Virus record (IMG/VR): IMGVR_UViG_3300030060_002172
Coordinates: 3,965-28,140 of that record
Length of the DNA stretch: 24,176 nt
From: a virus
Direction: 5' to 3' (one strand)
Shown: one piece after another, positions 9,318 through 16,101 of the stretch
How positions within the stretch are numbered: position 1 is the stretch's first letter
Layout: each line of letters begins with the position of its first letter
The notes under the pieces: generated by a model
What the model was told of the DNA's origin: nothing
What the model saw: the letters and a program-made list of their open reading frames with translations, nothing else
Databases searched by the model: none
Translations under genes and position numbers: made by a program

Positions 9318-9671
9318 TTAACCCCTTCTGTTTACCATATCTTCACTTAAAGTTTCGATACCGGTAGGAGTTCGTTCAGTCATGCTCATTCGTTCTTCCA
9401 TCATGCCTCTAGGCATTTGTGAAGCAATACCTTCTTCTTGTTGGTCTTGTTGCATTTGAGCTAAAATCTGTTTCCAAATTCCACTTTGATAAAACTTTTC
9501 AAAATTTCCAAACATCATTTTTTGTTGGGGCTCCATTTGCTCCCATATTTGAGCTGCAACTTGCATGGATTCTTGGTCTTCTTGACCTTGGCCCATTCTT
9601 ATGTCGCCTCTATCATACTTAATGCTTGGTGCGCCTGCTTCTATAGATTCTGTGATTTTTTCTTCAAACAT
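9318..9671 (-). CDS. Met/Gln-rich small protein of unknown function, 117 aa
   Basis: Not assigned to a known function. The protein is acidic and rich in Met, Gln and Glu (QMEPQQKMMFGNFEKFY, ILAQMQQDQQEE), likely helical in residues 30-85 and disordered toward the Arg-Gly end. The ATG is preceded by a good AGGAG seven bases upstream. It ends two bases before the GTG of the GGRIGF-repeat gene and follows three other small genes, so it belongs to the group between the nozzle and the ejection proteins. By composition it could be a chaperone or scaffold for the internal proteins downstream, or a minor core protein; neither can be decided from sequence. Confidence 0.65.
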   Translation of the reverse strand: MFEEKITESIEAGAPSIKYDRGDIRMGQGQEDQESMQVAAQIWEQMEPQQKMMFGNFEKFYQSGIWKQILAQMQQDQQEEGIASQMPRGMMEERMSMTERTPTGIETLSEDMVNRRG

Positions 9672-9695
9672 ATTAAATCTCCTGAGTTTATTAGT

Positions 9696-9866
9696 TTACT
9701 TGGTTTTAGCAAATAAATCAAGGGGTGGCATGATAAGCTTAACGTCTCTTCGAATGTCTTTTTCATCAATACCTTTTGCCTTCCATTCTTCTTCTGTTTT
9801 ATATATTTCCCCTGTTTTTAAGTTAGAAATAGTAGTTATTATTTCTTTTGGTTCTATTGTTAGCAT
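9696..9866 (-). CDS. Small charged protein, 56 aa
   Basis: A short gene filling the space between its neighbours. It begins MLTIEPKEIITTISNL, continues with TGEIYKTEEEWKAKGIDEKD and ends with PPLDLFAKTK before TAA. The ATG overlaps the TAA of the 111-aa gene (TAATG), and GAGG lies about ten bases upstream inside that gene. The product is rich in Lys, Glu and Ile, with no hydrophobic segment, so it should be a soluble protein. The tight overlap, sense direction and protein-like composition make it a real gene. Function unknown; similar short proteins occur at this position in related marine phages as far as I recall. Confidence 0.75.
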   Translation of the reverse strand: MLTIEPKEIITTISNLKTGEIYKTEEEWKAKGIDEKDIRRDVKLIMPPLDLFAKTK

Positions 9867-10201
9867 TATGTTGTTACCTCTTTCTTAATGTTTAGATAGC
9901 TAATAGCTACATCAAACGAATCTGATGTGCTTGATTGTACTGTAAAGGTTTTACCACCTTCTACTATTAACGGTTGGGTTAATAATTCTGTTGTAACATT
10001 GGCAGATAAAGCTGCTGATTTAATAGCTGTAATACTATTATTTGTAATAGTTACGCTAGGTGTGCCAGCTGATGTAACAAGTATAGATTTAATAACATAA
10101 GTTTCACTTACTAAAGGATTACTTGATCCAAATGGAGTTAATGCAGCACCACTTGTACTGTCATCAACACCTACAAATTTATACTGATTTACTACTGCCA
10201 T
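9866..10201 (-). CDS. Small beta-rich virion-like protein, 111 aa
   Basis: A Ser/Thr/Val-rich sequence with alternating hydrophobic residues (VIKSILVTSAGTPSVTI, GGKTFTVQSSTSDSF, VAISYLNI), as in a small all-beta sandwich. The N-terminus is MAVVNQYKFVGVDD. Such proteins in phage structural operons are commonly decoration, tail-completion or minor surface proteins, but I see no diagnostic motif. The ATG overlaps the preceding TAA (TAATG), no clear ribosome-binding site is visible, and the following gene starts inside its own stop codon, so expression is probably tied to its neighbours. The call as a virion component is inference from fold-like composition and context. Confidence 0.6.
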   Translation of the reverse strand: MAVVNQYKFVGVDDSTSGAALTPFGSSNPLVSETYVIKSILVTSAGTPSVTITNNSITAIKSAALSANVTTELLTQPLIVEGGKTFTVQSSTSDSFDVAISYLNIKKEVTT

Positions 10202-10365
10202 TAATCTAAAAAGAAACTTCTAGCTTCTATCTCCTGTTTTAATTCTTGTTGAAACGATGTATTTAATTTTTCTAACACAGCATCTAAATCTCTAATTAAA
10301 GATGATGCTACATCTTCTTGGTATTCTTTACTAGCTCGTGTTAAAGTTTGTACTATTTTAGCCAT
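10201..10365 (-). CDS. Small helical protein, 54 aa
   Basis: Found by translating the gap between the nozzle-like gene and the 111-aa gene. The product begins MAKIVQTLTRASKEYQED, continues with VASSLIRDLDAVLEKLN and ends EIEARSFFLD before TAA; it is charged and very probably one long amphipathic helix. A strong AGGAGG (10375-10380) sits nine bases before the ATG, within the last codons of the nozzle-like gene, and both ends overlap neighbours as TAATG. The ribosome-binding site and the two exact overlaps are good evidence for a real gene. Function unknown. Helical proteins of this size between tail genes may act as small chaperones or coiled-coil virion parts. Confidence 0.8.
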   Translation of the reverse strand: MAKIVQTLTRASKEYQEDVASSLIRDLDAVLEKLNTSFQQELKQEIEARSFFLD

Positions 10366-12584
10366 TATCTTCTTCCTCCTGCATGTATGTCTAATCTAAA
10401 AGTTCCTAGTTTCCAATTAGCATCAACTGCAGTATTAGAAACAGTAAGCGCAACAGCTCTAGCCCTAGCTCTAGTATCAATTTTTGTAGTGCTTGATGTA
10501 ATTGTAAAAGGACCTAGTGATGAACTTGCAGAACTATCATTTGGATAATTTCTTAAATCTAATTGAACAATAGTATTGCCAGTTTGAGAAATAAAATCAG
10601 GAACAACTCTACTAACTCTCATTATAAATTCTCCATCTCCTCTAAGATCCGCAAGACTAGTAGCTGCTCCTCTCATTGTTTTTTGAGTTATGTCATAATC
10701 TCCAGAAGTTATGTTAGCAGGAATAGCACTTGTAGTTCCTATTTTAACTTGGTTAACTCCTGTTTCATGTTCATAATAATACGTAACTCCTTCAGTGTTT
10801 CCAGTAACATCAAAAGATGAATCAGTACCAGCATCATAATAGGTTGCATGAGGAAGACCAAATACAGCAGAATCTATCCATGTAGTTCGTGGAAATAATG
10901 AATTTGCATTTGTATACCAAATTGGTCTTTGAGATGTAGAATCTAAATAACTATATAGAACACATCTATTAATCACATTAGAATTAGCTTGTGGATAAAA
11001 CCACATAACTTCACCAAACAAATTATTAATTCCGCAAAATATTAATTGACCAGATGTGGTGTTTAAATCATCATAAACATAGTCCTCTACTAAACAATCC
11101 ATAGATTCTAGTTTACCAGTGTATCTAAAGAAACCATTTTCTGACATCCAGTACGCAGCACCATCAACTTCAGCTGCTGCATTTTTACCAATAAGTCCGC
11201 AGTTAGTTCCTACTTGTTCATAAGCAAAAACAAAATCCCCACCCACAAAACGCATAGTAAATAATGAGGTGTCCGTCCAAACATATATTGCATTTCTACC
11301 TAGTTTAGCTCCAATGATCCGTGATCCAGCGGCCAGTCTTTGTGTACCAGCTGTATTGGTTATTGTTGGTGCCCAAGTATTTATATCTTCTTGATTTGAA
11401 AATCTTAAAAACATATCATCTTGACTTGTTGTATCACCTATTGTTGTTTCTGTTCCAAATAAAACTAAGTGACGATCGGGAGTTGATACTAACATATCAC
11501 GTGACGCTGTTGGTGCGCCAGTCACAACAGTTGCTCGAGTAGCAGTAGCATTAGCAGCATTTGAATCCCATTCAAAAACAGGTCCATTACAAATTAAAGC
11601 AATTAAATTAGAACCTAAATTATCTAATGACCATAAACCAGGTTCAGCTACTTTATCAGATGTAGATGCAGCTTGGCCCCATGCAGCATAACCACTAGTA
11701 TTAGTTACTGTTGCTCCGTTACTGTGCGAAGCATTTGTAGTTCCTCTAACATTTCTAGTTATTCCAGTAAAACTTGTAGACGTTATTCCTGTGTAAGAAA
11801 TTTCTTCAGTTCCCACTTGAATATAATTTGTTCCTGTGCTTGGAAAACCTGTAGTACTAGCTACATTAATTGTAGTTCCTGAACCACCAGTTCCAAATGC
11901 GTCAGCACCTAATGCTCCATTTAAAGTTGTTGTTTGTGGGTTAGTAACTGTACCGCCCCATTGAGATATACCATAACCATAAACTCCGACTTGTTCAGCA
12001 GGTCCTACGTGGTAGTATCTAAAAAAAGTAATACCTCCAGAAGTTGATGCTCCAGCTCCACCTTCATTACTGTCCATTGTAATAGTAATAGTGGTTGTTG
12101 TTGGAACAGTGGTAACCATAAATTTTTTATCACAAAAATCTGAAGCGCCAAAATTAGATCCTGTAATTGAACTAAACGTAGATGTGTCTCCAAATAAAAT
12201 AATATCTCCCGCTTGAAAATTGTGAGCCGAAGAAAAAGTTATTGTAACAGTTGGTTGTCCATTAGTTGTGCTAAATGCATTTGTAAGAGCTGTGCCTGAT
12301 GGATTTACTAAAGGATGAATATCATAATAAACACCTCCTGAGTATGCATATAAAATTCTATTAGTACCTAGAATAGCATACTTAATACCTTCTTTGTTAA
12401 CCATGTGGTGTAAAGCTCTTGTAGCTCCTGTAAGTTTTTTATCTCCTAGAGAAGACCAACCACCTATTTTTTCAGGTGTTCCATATCTAAATCGAACGTT
12501 TTCTCCGCCAGTCCATTGGGACTCGGCACCTGTAGGGGTTACTTGTTTATTGAAACCGGGTAAAAAAGCAATTTTTTGTAGCAT
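10365..12584 (-). CDS. Short-tail nozzle-like structural protein, 739 aa
   Basis: The N-terminus, FLPGFNKQVTPTGAESQW then VRFRYGTPEKIGGWSSLG, is of a type I know from podovirus tail proteins that act like P22 gp10 or the T7 gp12 nozzle: beta-propeller proteins at the distal tail tube. YAILGTNRILYAYSGG (about 70-85) and LVLFGTE (about 375) look like propeller blades. Inserted sections include a region at about 100-190 resembling the FCCH-like insert often seen here (TVTITFSSAHNFQAGD), followed by YGYGISQWGG, and a beta module at about 205-275 (TGFPSTGTNYIQVGTEEISY, GITRNVRG). It has its own promoter-like sequence and a start-codon hairpin, and is the first structural gene after the oxygenase cassette. 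The start is ATG with only a weak GAG upstream. Nozzle function is inferred from similarity in memory. Confidence 0.65.
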   Translation of the reverse strand: MLQKIAFLPGFNKQVTPTGAESQWTGGENVRFRYGTPEKIGGWSSLGDKKLTGATRALHHMVNKEGIKYAILGTNRILYAYSGGVYYDIHPLVNPSGTALTNAFSTTNGQPTVTITFSSAHNFQAGDIILFGDTSTFSSITGSNFGASDFCDKKFMVTTVPTTTTITITMDSNEGGAGASTSGGITFFRYYHVGPAEQVGVYGYGISQWGGTVTNPQTTTLNGALGADAFGTGGSGTTINVASTTGFPSTGTNYIQVGTEEISYTGITSTSFTGITRNVRGTTNASHSNGATVTNTSGYAAWGQAASTSDKVAEPGLWSLDNLGSNLIALICNGPVFEWDSNAANATATRATVVTGAPTASRDMLVSTPDRHLVLFGTETTIGDTTSQDDMFLRFSNQEDINTWAPTITNTAGTQRLAAGSRIIGAKLGRNAIYVWTDTSLFTMRFVGGDFVFAYEQVGTNCGLIGKNAAAEVDGAAYWMSENGFFRYTGKLESMDCLVEDYVYDDLNTTSGQLIFCGINNLFGEVMWFYPQANSNVINRCVLYSYLDSTSQRPIWYTNANSLFPRTTWIDSAVFGLPHATYYDAGTDSSFDVTGNTEGVTYYYEHETGVNQVKIGTTSAIPANITSGDYDITQKTMRGAATSLADLRGDGEFIMRVSRVVPDFISQTGNTIVQLDLRNYPNDSSASSSLGPFTITSSTTKIDTRARARAVALTVSNTAVDANWKLGTFRLDIHAGGRR

Positions 12585-12599
12585 ATAGTCTCACTATAT
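12583..12599 (-). repeat. Inverted repeat overlapping the nozzle gene start codon
   Basis: On the minus strand ATATAGT, loop GAG, ACTATAT forms a perfect 7-bp stem with a 3-base loop. The last two bases of the 3' arm are the first two of the ATG (12584-12582), and the weak Shine-Dalgarno-like GTGAG lies in the 5' arm and loop. The 5' arm also coincides with the proposed -10 hexamer, so the symmetry could be an operator rather than an RNA hairpin. The repeat itself is directly visible; its role is not. Confidence 0.5.
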
Positions 12600-12620
12600 A
12601 TTAGTTTTTAAAATTATCAA
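12593..12620 (-). promoter_or_regulatory. Promoter-like sequence before the nozzle gene
   Basis: Reading the minus strand, TTGATA (12620-12615), a 16-base spacer and TATAGT (12598-12593) match the sigma70 pattern with one mismatch per hexamer. Initiation about seven bases downstream would fall within a base or two of the ATG at 12584, giving an almost leaderless mRNA. The element lies in the only gap (12585-12635) between the oxygenase cassette and the structural genes that follow, where a restart of transcription makes sense. AT-rich DNA gives such matches by chance, which limits confidence. Confidence 0.45.
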
Positions 12621-12635
12621 TGGGATTTAAAACCA

Positions 12636-13115
12636 CTAAAAATAATTAAAATTTATAATATATCTTTTTTCAAAACTAGAAGTTAATATAGGTCTATGTA
12701 ATGTATTGCATTTAAATATTATCATTTTATTTTCTTCTGCTTTTATGGGTTTTATTTTATTATTAATTTTAAACTCTGTGCCCCCATCTGTAGTATTTAA
12801 ATATAATATACTTGTCCAATTATTATAATTATAATCTGTATGCCATTGAGCTTTTTTATTATTAAACAATAAAGAAAAAAATAAATTTGCTCGTGCTTCT
12901 ATTAAAGCTGTTGGTTTTAATATTTTATATATATCTTGAGTGCACTCATAATTTAATGTAGAGTTAATTTGATTGTTGTAAAAGAAAGAATGACAAAAAT
13001 AACCACCTTTTATTTCAGTATTGTCTTTATAAAACCATGGGAAATAATCGCCTGTAATTAATTCTTTAACTTTTATAAATTTATTTTGTGGTAAAAAATT
13101 TTTAATAATTTTCAT
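12636..13115 (-). CDS. 2OG-Fe(II) oxygenase-like protein, 159 aa
   Basis: The last gene of the cassette. It is a compact double-stranded beta-helix oxygenase with all key residues: His92 and Asp94 in WHTDYNYNNW, the distal iron ligand His140 in TLHRP, and Arg151 in KRYIINFNYF for the 2-oxoglutarate carboxylate. TSILYLNTTDGGTEF after the HxD is the usual core strand. At about 160 residues it has little beyond the catalytic core. It is clearly paralogous to the 156-aa protein encoded at 13956-14426 (shared FxWFxxxNT, HxFF, INS, ARxNL, HTD and NKIKxIK). Its ATG abuts the upstream TAA with no gap, and no Shine-Dalgarno is visible. The substrate is unknown; phage relatives are thought to hydroxylate amino-acid side chains, but other small-molecule substrates are possible. 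Confidence 0.85.
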   Translation of the reverse strand: MKIIKNFLPQNKFIKVKELITGDYFPWFYKDNTEIKGGYFCHSFFYNNQINSTLNYECTQDIYKILKPTALIEARANLFFSLLFNNKKAQWHTDYNYNNWTSILYLNTTDGGTEFKINNKIKPIKAEENKMIIFKCNTLHRPILTSSFEKRYIINFNYF

Positions 13116-13634
13116 TTAACAACCATTGTCTTTTAAATTAAAACTAATGCCGTATTTAATTTTTTGAGATCTATGTTTATCAGCTTTATGAAGTAGAAAA
13201 GGAGAAAAAATAGCAAACGCCCCTGGCTCTGGTTTAACGATTTGATTAATATCATTAAAATCTAATGTTTGTTCATGACTGTTTAAATATATTACACCCG
13301 ACCATTCGTTTGACCTATGATTATGTTCTACAGTTTTAGAACCATAGGAACAACTTACACCCCATGATTCAACTAAAGAATATGATGGAAAAGTAAAATG
13401 GTCGTCAACATAATCTATCATTTTATCTAATATTTTTAAAAACTCAGGATCGTTATTAAAGAAAGTAAAACTTGTCATCTTATCTTTTACGTTTGTTTGA
13501 TAATTTTTATTATCTTGTCTTTCACAACCTATTTTTATTTTATCTATAAAGTATTTACAATTAATGTTTAGTTTTCCTTTTACAAAAAAATAATCTAAAG
13601 ATACCTTTTTTTCAATATGTTTGTGTATAATCAT
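13116..13634 (-). CDS. 2OG-Fe(II) oxygenase-like protein, HxH variant, 172 aa
   Basis: I place the start at the ATG at 13634, which forms an ATGA overlap with the upstream stop; a TTG at 13649 would add five residues. The C-terminal half has the cupin-like oxygenase layout: VEHNHRSNEWSGVIYLN (His104-Asn-His106 in this numbering), a GAFAIFSPFLLHKAD segment with distal His149, and KYGISFN. This is the pattern of the TIGR02466-like putative 2OG-Fe(II) oxygenases, which carry HxH where most members have HxD. Lys160 stands where an Arg usually binds 2-oxoglutarate. Iron binding by three His or by water is possible, and loss of activity cannot be excluded. The substrate is unknown. Confidence 0.7.
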   Translation of the reverse strand: MIIHKHIEKKVSLDYFFVKGKLNINCKYFIDKIKIGCERQDNKNYQTNVKDKMTSFTFFNNDPEFLKILDKMIDYVDDHFTFPSYSLVESWGVSCSYGSKTVEHNHRSNEWSGVIYLNSHEQTLDFNDINQIVKPEPGAFAIFSPFLLHKADKHRSQKIKYGISFNLKDNGC

Positions 13635-13963
13635 AATACAATGTTCCAATTTAATTTAGATAATATTTCTTTTATATTAATAATTTTTAATTTATTAATT
13701 TTTATATAAGAATGTAATTCTTCTACGTCTATAAGTAGATATTTATTTTTTAATTTATAAACCATTTTGTCTGCTTTTGTATTAATGTGACTTTTCTTTC
13801 CTACACCTTCTTTAAAAGAAGAAAGGTTTCTTGTATCAAATTTTAAAAACCTATTGCTTTTATTTTTAATAATTCCTGAAACATCCCACAATTCTTTTTC
13901 TTGTTGTTTTTTTGTAGCATATGTAATGTCAATTAAATACTTATTAATAAAATCTTTATTCAT
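13631..13963 (-). CDS. Unidentified 110-aa protein inside the oxygenase cassette
   Basis: I do not recognise this gene. The product is very Lys-rich with an alternating pattern: KSNRFLKFDTRNLSSFKEG (about 35-53), then VGKKSHINTKADKMVY, then KYLLIDVEELHSYIKIN (about 74-90) and the C-terminal LNWNIVL. It has no HxD...H signature and is too short for the oxygenase fold, so it is not a ninth member. The strand-rich core with Asp65 and IDVEEL faintly recalls small PD-(D/E)XK-like or restriction-fold proteins, but the match is too weak to call. It overlaps the upstream gene by eight bases and the downstream gene by four, so it is transcribed with the cassette. It might be a partner, adaptor or substrate-binding protein for the enzymes. 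Confidence 0.75.
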   Translation of the reverse strand: MNKDFINKYLIDITYATKKQQEKELWDVSGIIKNKSNRFLKFDTRNLSSFKEGVGKKSHINTKADKMVYKLKNKYLLIDVEELHSYIKINKLKIINIKEILSKLNWNIVL

Positions 13964-14426
13964 AGTTTAAATTTAAAATTAATCTATACTCTTTGTCTGT
14001 ATGGCAAACTGCTCTATGTTTTAAATTACTATTAAAAGTAACTGCCGTGTTTTTAATTGATTTAATTTTGTTTTTATTTTCAAATTCGGTATATCCATTA
14101 TTAGTATTTAAATATAATATGGTAGTTTTCATGTTTAAAAAATCTGTGTGAAAGCCAGACTTAATTTGTTTAGATTGTTTTAAACAAAGGTTAACTCGTG
14201 CATGCACTAAATTTTTTAATTTAAGTCTAAAAAGAACTGGCTCTAATAATTGAAAATAATCAGAATTAATGCGGCCATCTTTAAAAAAAGTATGTATAAA
14301 ATAAGGGCCATCTTCGACACCTGTTCCAGTATTGTTTCTAAAAAACCAACCAAAATTATTTTCAAGTAGTTGGTCAAAAGGTGCTAAAGCTTGTTTACTT
14401 AAAAAATTTTTCTTTGTTTCAATCAT
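13956..14426 (-). CDS. 2OG-Fe(II) oxygenase-like protein, 156 aa
   Basis: A minimal oxygenase core with a complete active site: His93 and Asp95 in SGFHTDF, distal His137 in NLKHRAV, and Arg148 in KEYRLILNLNY for the 2-oxoglutarate carboxylate. The strand TTILYLNTNNGYTEFE follows the HxD. I know this type (GxHTD, YLNTNNGYTEF) from cyanophages and other marine phages, where its substrate is unknown. It is paralogous to the product of 12636-13115, with matching motifs along the whole length, so the pair arose by duplication or repeated acquisition of one family. Its start overlaps the upstream stop (TAATG) and no ribosome-binding site is visible, so translation probably depends on the upstream gene. 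Confidence 0.88.
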   Translation of the reverse strand: MIETKKNFLSKQALAPFDQLLENNFGWFFRNNTGTGVEDGPYFIHTFFKDGRINSDYFQLLEPVLFRLKLKNLVHARVNLCLKQSKQIKSGFHTDFLNMKTTILYLNTNNGYTEFENKNKIKSIKNTAVTFNSNLKHRAVCHTDKEYRLILNLNYE

Positions 14427-14959
14427 TATTTAAAAGTAAAAACTATGACCACTCTCATTCCTTTTTTAGGATAAGTTAAATAATGATTATAGTTTTCAAA
14501 ATACAGTCCTCTATATTTTTTGGTTAATACTTCTTTAAATTTTTTACCTTTTTTTTCTAAAACTGTTTTAGCATCAGGATTATCGGTGCAATAAACTAAT
14601 AAAGATTTATGATTAAACTTATGATCCACATGACTTAATGTTCTTTTAAACCCATTATTAAATGATAGATTAACAGCACATCTCAATATCCTTGTGCAAG
14701 AAATATTATTTTTTTCTATAAAATCATTTAATATTTCTAGTAAAGGAACGGCCTCAGTTGAGTTAACTGATTTAAAATTAGGGTTTCTATTTTCTGGTCT
14801 TACCACAGCCACATGAGCTAAAAATTCGTGGTTGTCATTACCAATAGAATTATTGGTTATATAATATGGATAATTATTTGCTAAAACAAATTCATTAATA
14901 TATTTTTTATTTTCATCTGATAAAAAATTATCATCTACAATAACTTTACCTTCTTTCAT
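14426..14959 (-). CDS. 2OG-Fe(II) oxygenase-like protein, 177 aa
   Basis: The active-site residues are in place: His110 and Asp112 in LSHVDHKFNHKSLLVYCTDN, distal His159 in YNHYLTYP and Arg169 in GMRVVIVFTF. Between them lies a Lys-rich insertion (about 131-150) instead of the usual GG-E/T-F strand, so this is a different subfamily from the other cassette members. The N-terminal half (VIVDDNFLSDENKKYINEF) has the typical lead-in of phage oxygenases. It overlaps the upstream gene by 14 bases and ends as TAATG into the next. AGGA lies about 11 bases before the ATG. Function beyond a probable hydroxylase is not known. Confidence 0.8.
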   Translation of the reverse strand: MKEGKVIVDDNFLSDENKKYINEFVLANNYPYYITNNSIGNDNHEFLAHVAVVRPENRNPNFKSVNSTEAVPLLEILNDFIEKNNISCTRILRCAVNLSFNNGFKRTLSHVDHKFNHKSLLVYCTDNPDAKTVLEKKGKKFKEVLTKKYRGLYFENYNHYLTYPKKGMRVVIVFTFK

Positions 14960-15539
14960 AATTTAACCATCCTGTCAGTATGTATTTGTGTTGTTTGTTT
15001 GTTATAACTCCTCTATGGGTATGGGTCCAATCTGAAGGCCACAACAAAGTTAATCCTTTTTCTGCTTCAACTTTTAATTTTTGATGATAAAATTCTGTTC
15101 CACCATTCTTAACGTCATTTAAATAAGTCATAAAAACCATAACTCTAGTTGTTTTTTGTATTACTAATCTTTCTGCATGCCAAATTTTAAAACCCTCACC
15201 AGGTTTGTAATGTTGAAAATTAATACCTTCAGTATCTCCAAATTTTTTATTATTTTTAAACAATGGGTAAATTTTTGAATACTCTGTTACACCTTGATCT
15301 ATGTATTTTATATATTTTTTGTATAAGTCAAAAGCAGTTATTACAGTAAAATCTTGATCAGAAGATTTTTTATAACTATCATTTTTAATAGGTTTACCTT
15401 CTTCAGACAAACAACCTCCGTCTCTAATTAAATCAGAATTTTCTTTATGCCATTTCATTACATCATCGCAAAATTTTTTAGGTATGTACCAGCCATAAAC
15501 AAAACTACTATACGGAAATTTTAAATTATCTGTGGACAT
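14946..15539 (-). CDS. 2OG-Fe(II) oxygenase-like protein, HxE variant, 197 aa
   Basis: I use the ATG at 15539 (MSTDNLKFPYSS); an upstream TTG at 15548 would add three residues. The core reads KIWHAERLVIQKTTRVMVFM followed by TYLNDVKNGGTEF, KGLTLLWPSDWTHTHRG and KYILTGWLNY. The first iron pair is His121-x-Glu123 instead of HxD, the distal His is in WTHTH (173 or 175), and Lys185 takes the place of the Arg that normally holds 2-oxoglutarate. I recognise this as a prolyl-4-hydroxylase-like family common in cyanophages and marine phages ('YLNDV-GGTEF', 'WTHTHRG', 'KYIxTGW'); as far as I recall the HxE and Lys are family features rather than damage. The substrate is unknown. Confidence 0.85.
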   Translation of the reverse strand: MSTDNLKFPYSSFVYGWYIPKKFCDDVMKWHKENSDLIRDGGCLSEEGKPIKNDSYKKSSDQDFTVITAFDLYKKYIKYIDQGVTEYSKIYPLFKNNKKFGDTEGINFQHYKPGEGFKIWHAERLVIQKTTRVMVFMTYLNDVKNGGTEFYHQKLKVEAEKGLTLLWPSDWTHTHRGVITNKQHKYILTGWLNYERR

Positions 15540-16101
15540 TGAAATCAATATTTAAAGTTTGTCTAATTCCTTTTATTTGCGGATAAGTACCATGCCAAAT
15601 CCAACAAGGAAATATAAAAAAATCATTTGTTCTAGGATACACAGAATTAAATAATAGTCTATTGTCTTTATTGTTTATAAAATAATAAAACTCTCCTCTG
15701 TCCATTAACTTTGGATCATTTAAATCTTTAGGTGGAGCGCTTAAATACATAACTGTTGAAATAGTGTTTTCTGGATTATTCTTATGTCGATGAACAGCAT
15801 GAAAACTATTAACATGACCAATAACAGTCCATGCATTATTTAAAGAAAGAGAAGGATTGTCTCCATTTCTTTTTTCAAATTCTTCAGTAATTTTTTGAAT
15901 ACAGTTTTCTAATATAAATTGAAAACTTTGTTCTTGTTTAAAAATATTTTTTAAATTATATTGTCTTGAATTTCTACCTCTAGTGCTTAATTTTTTTAAA
16001 TCTGTTCTAGGCAAATTTTTAATCCATTGATTAACTAGTTCTTTAGTTTTAGACACTTGTAAAATTTTTGTTTGTATTAACCAGTCTTCGTAAAATCTCA
16101 T
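15526..16101 (-). CDS. 2OG-Fe(II) oxygenase-like protein, HxH variant, 191 aa
   Basis: The C-terminal two thirds match the TIGR02466-like putative 2OG-Fe(II) oxygenases: NNAWTVIGHVNSFHAVHRHK, then STVMYLSAPP, GEFYYF, and DFFIFPCWIWHGTYP with RQTLNIDFN. Candidate ligands are His104-x-His106, distal His170 and Arg180. As in its family, the acidic ligand of HxD is replaced by His. The N-terminal third is helical and basic. The ATG overlaps the upstream stop as ATGA, and AGGA lies eight bases upstream inside the previous gene. The next gene starts within its last codons. It differs from the other HxH member (13116-13634) in keeping the 2-oxoglutarate Arg. Confidence 0.78.
   Translation of the reverse strand: MRFYEDWLIQTKILQVSKTKELVNQWIKNLPRTDLKKLSTRGRNSRQYNLKNIFKQEQSFQFILENCIQKITEEFEKRNGDNPSLSLNNAWTVIGHVNSFHAVHRHKNNPENTISTVMYLSAPPKDLNDPKLMDRGEFYYFINNKDNRLLFNSVYPRTNDFFIFPCWIWHGTYPQIKGIRQTLNIDFNVHR

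Noticed and set aside
9316-9323. Palindrome GGTTAACC before the 760-aa gene
   Set aside because: Only eight bases, no loop and no T run; not enough for an operator or terminator call.
9419-9888. Several overlapping hydrophobic plus-strand open frames
   Set aside because: They lie opposite well-packed minus-strand genes with ribosome-binding sites; the Leu/Phe/Ser richness is typical for antisense of AT-rich genes.
13631-13963. The 110-aa protein as a ninth oxygenase
   Set aside because: No HxD/HxE...H...R pattern and too short for the jelly-roll; listed as unknown instead.
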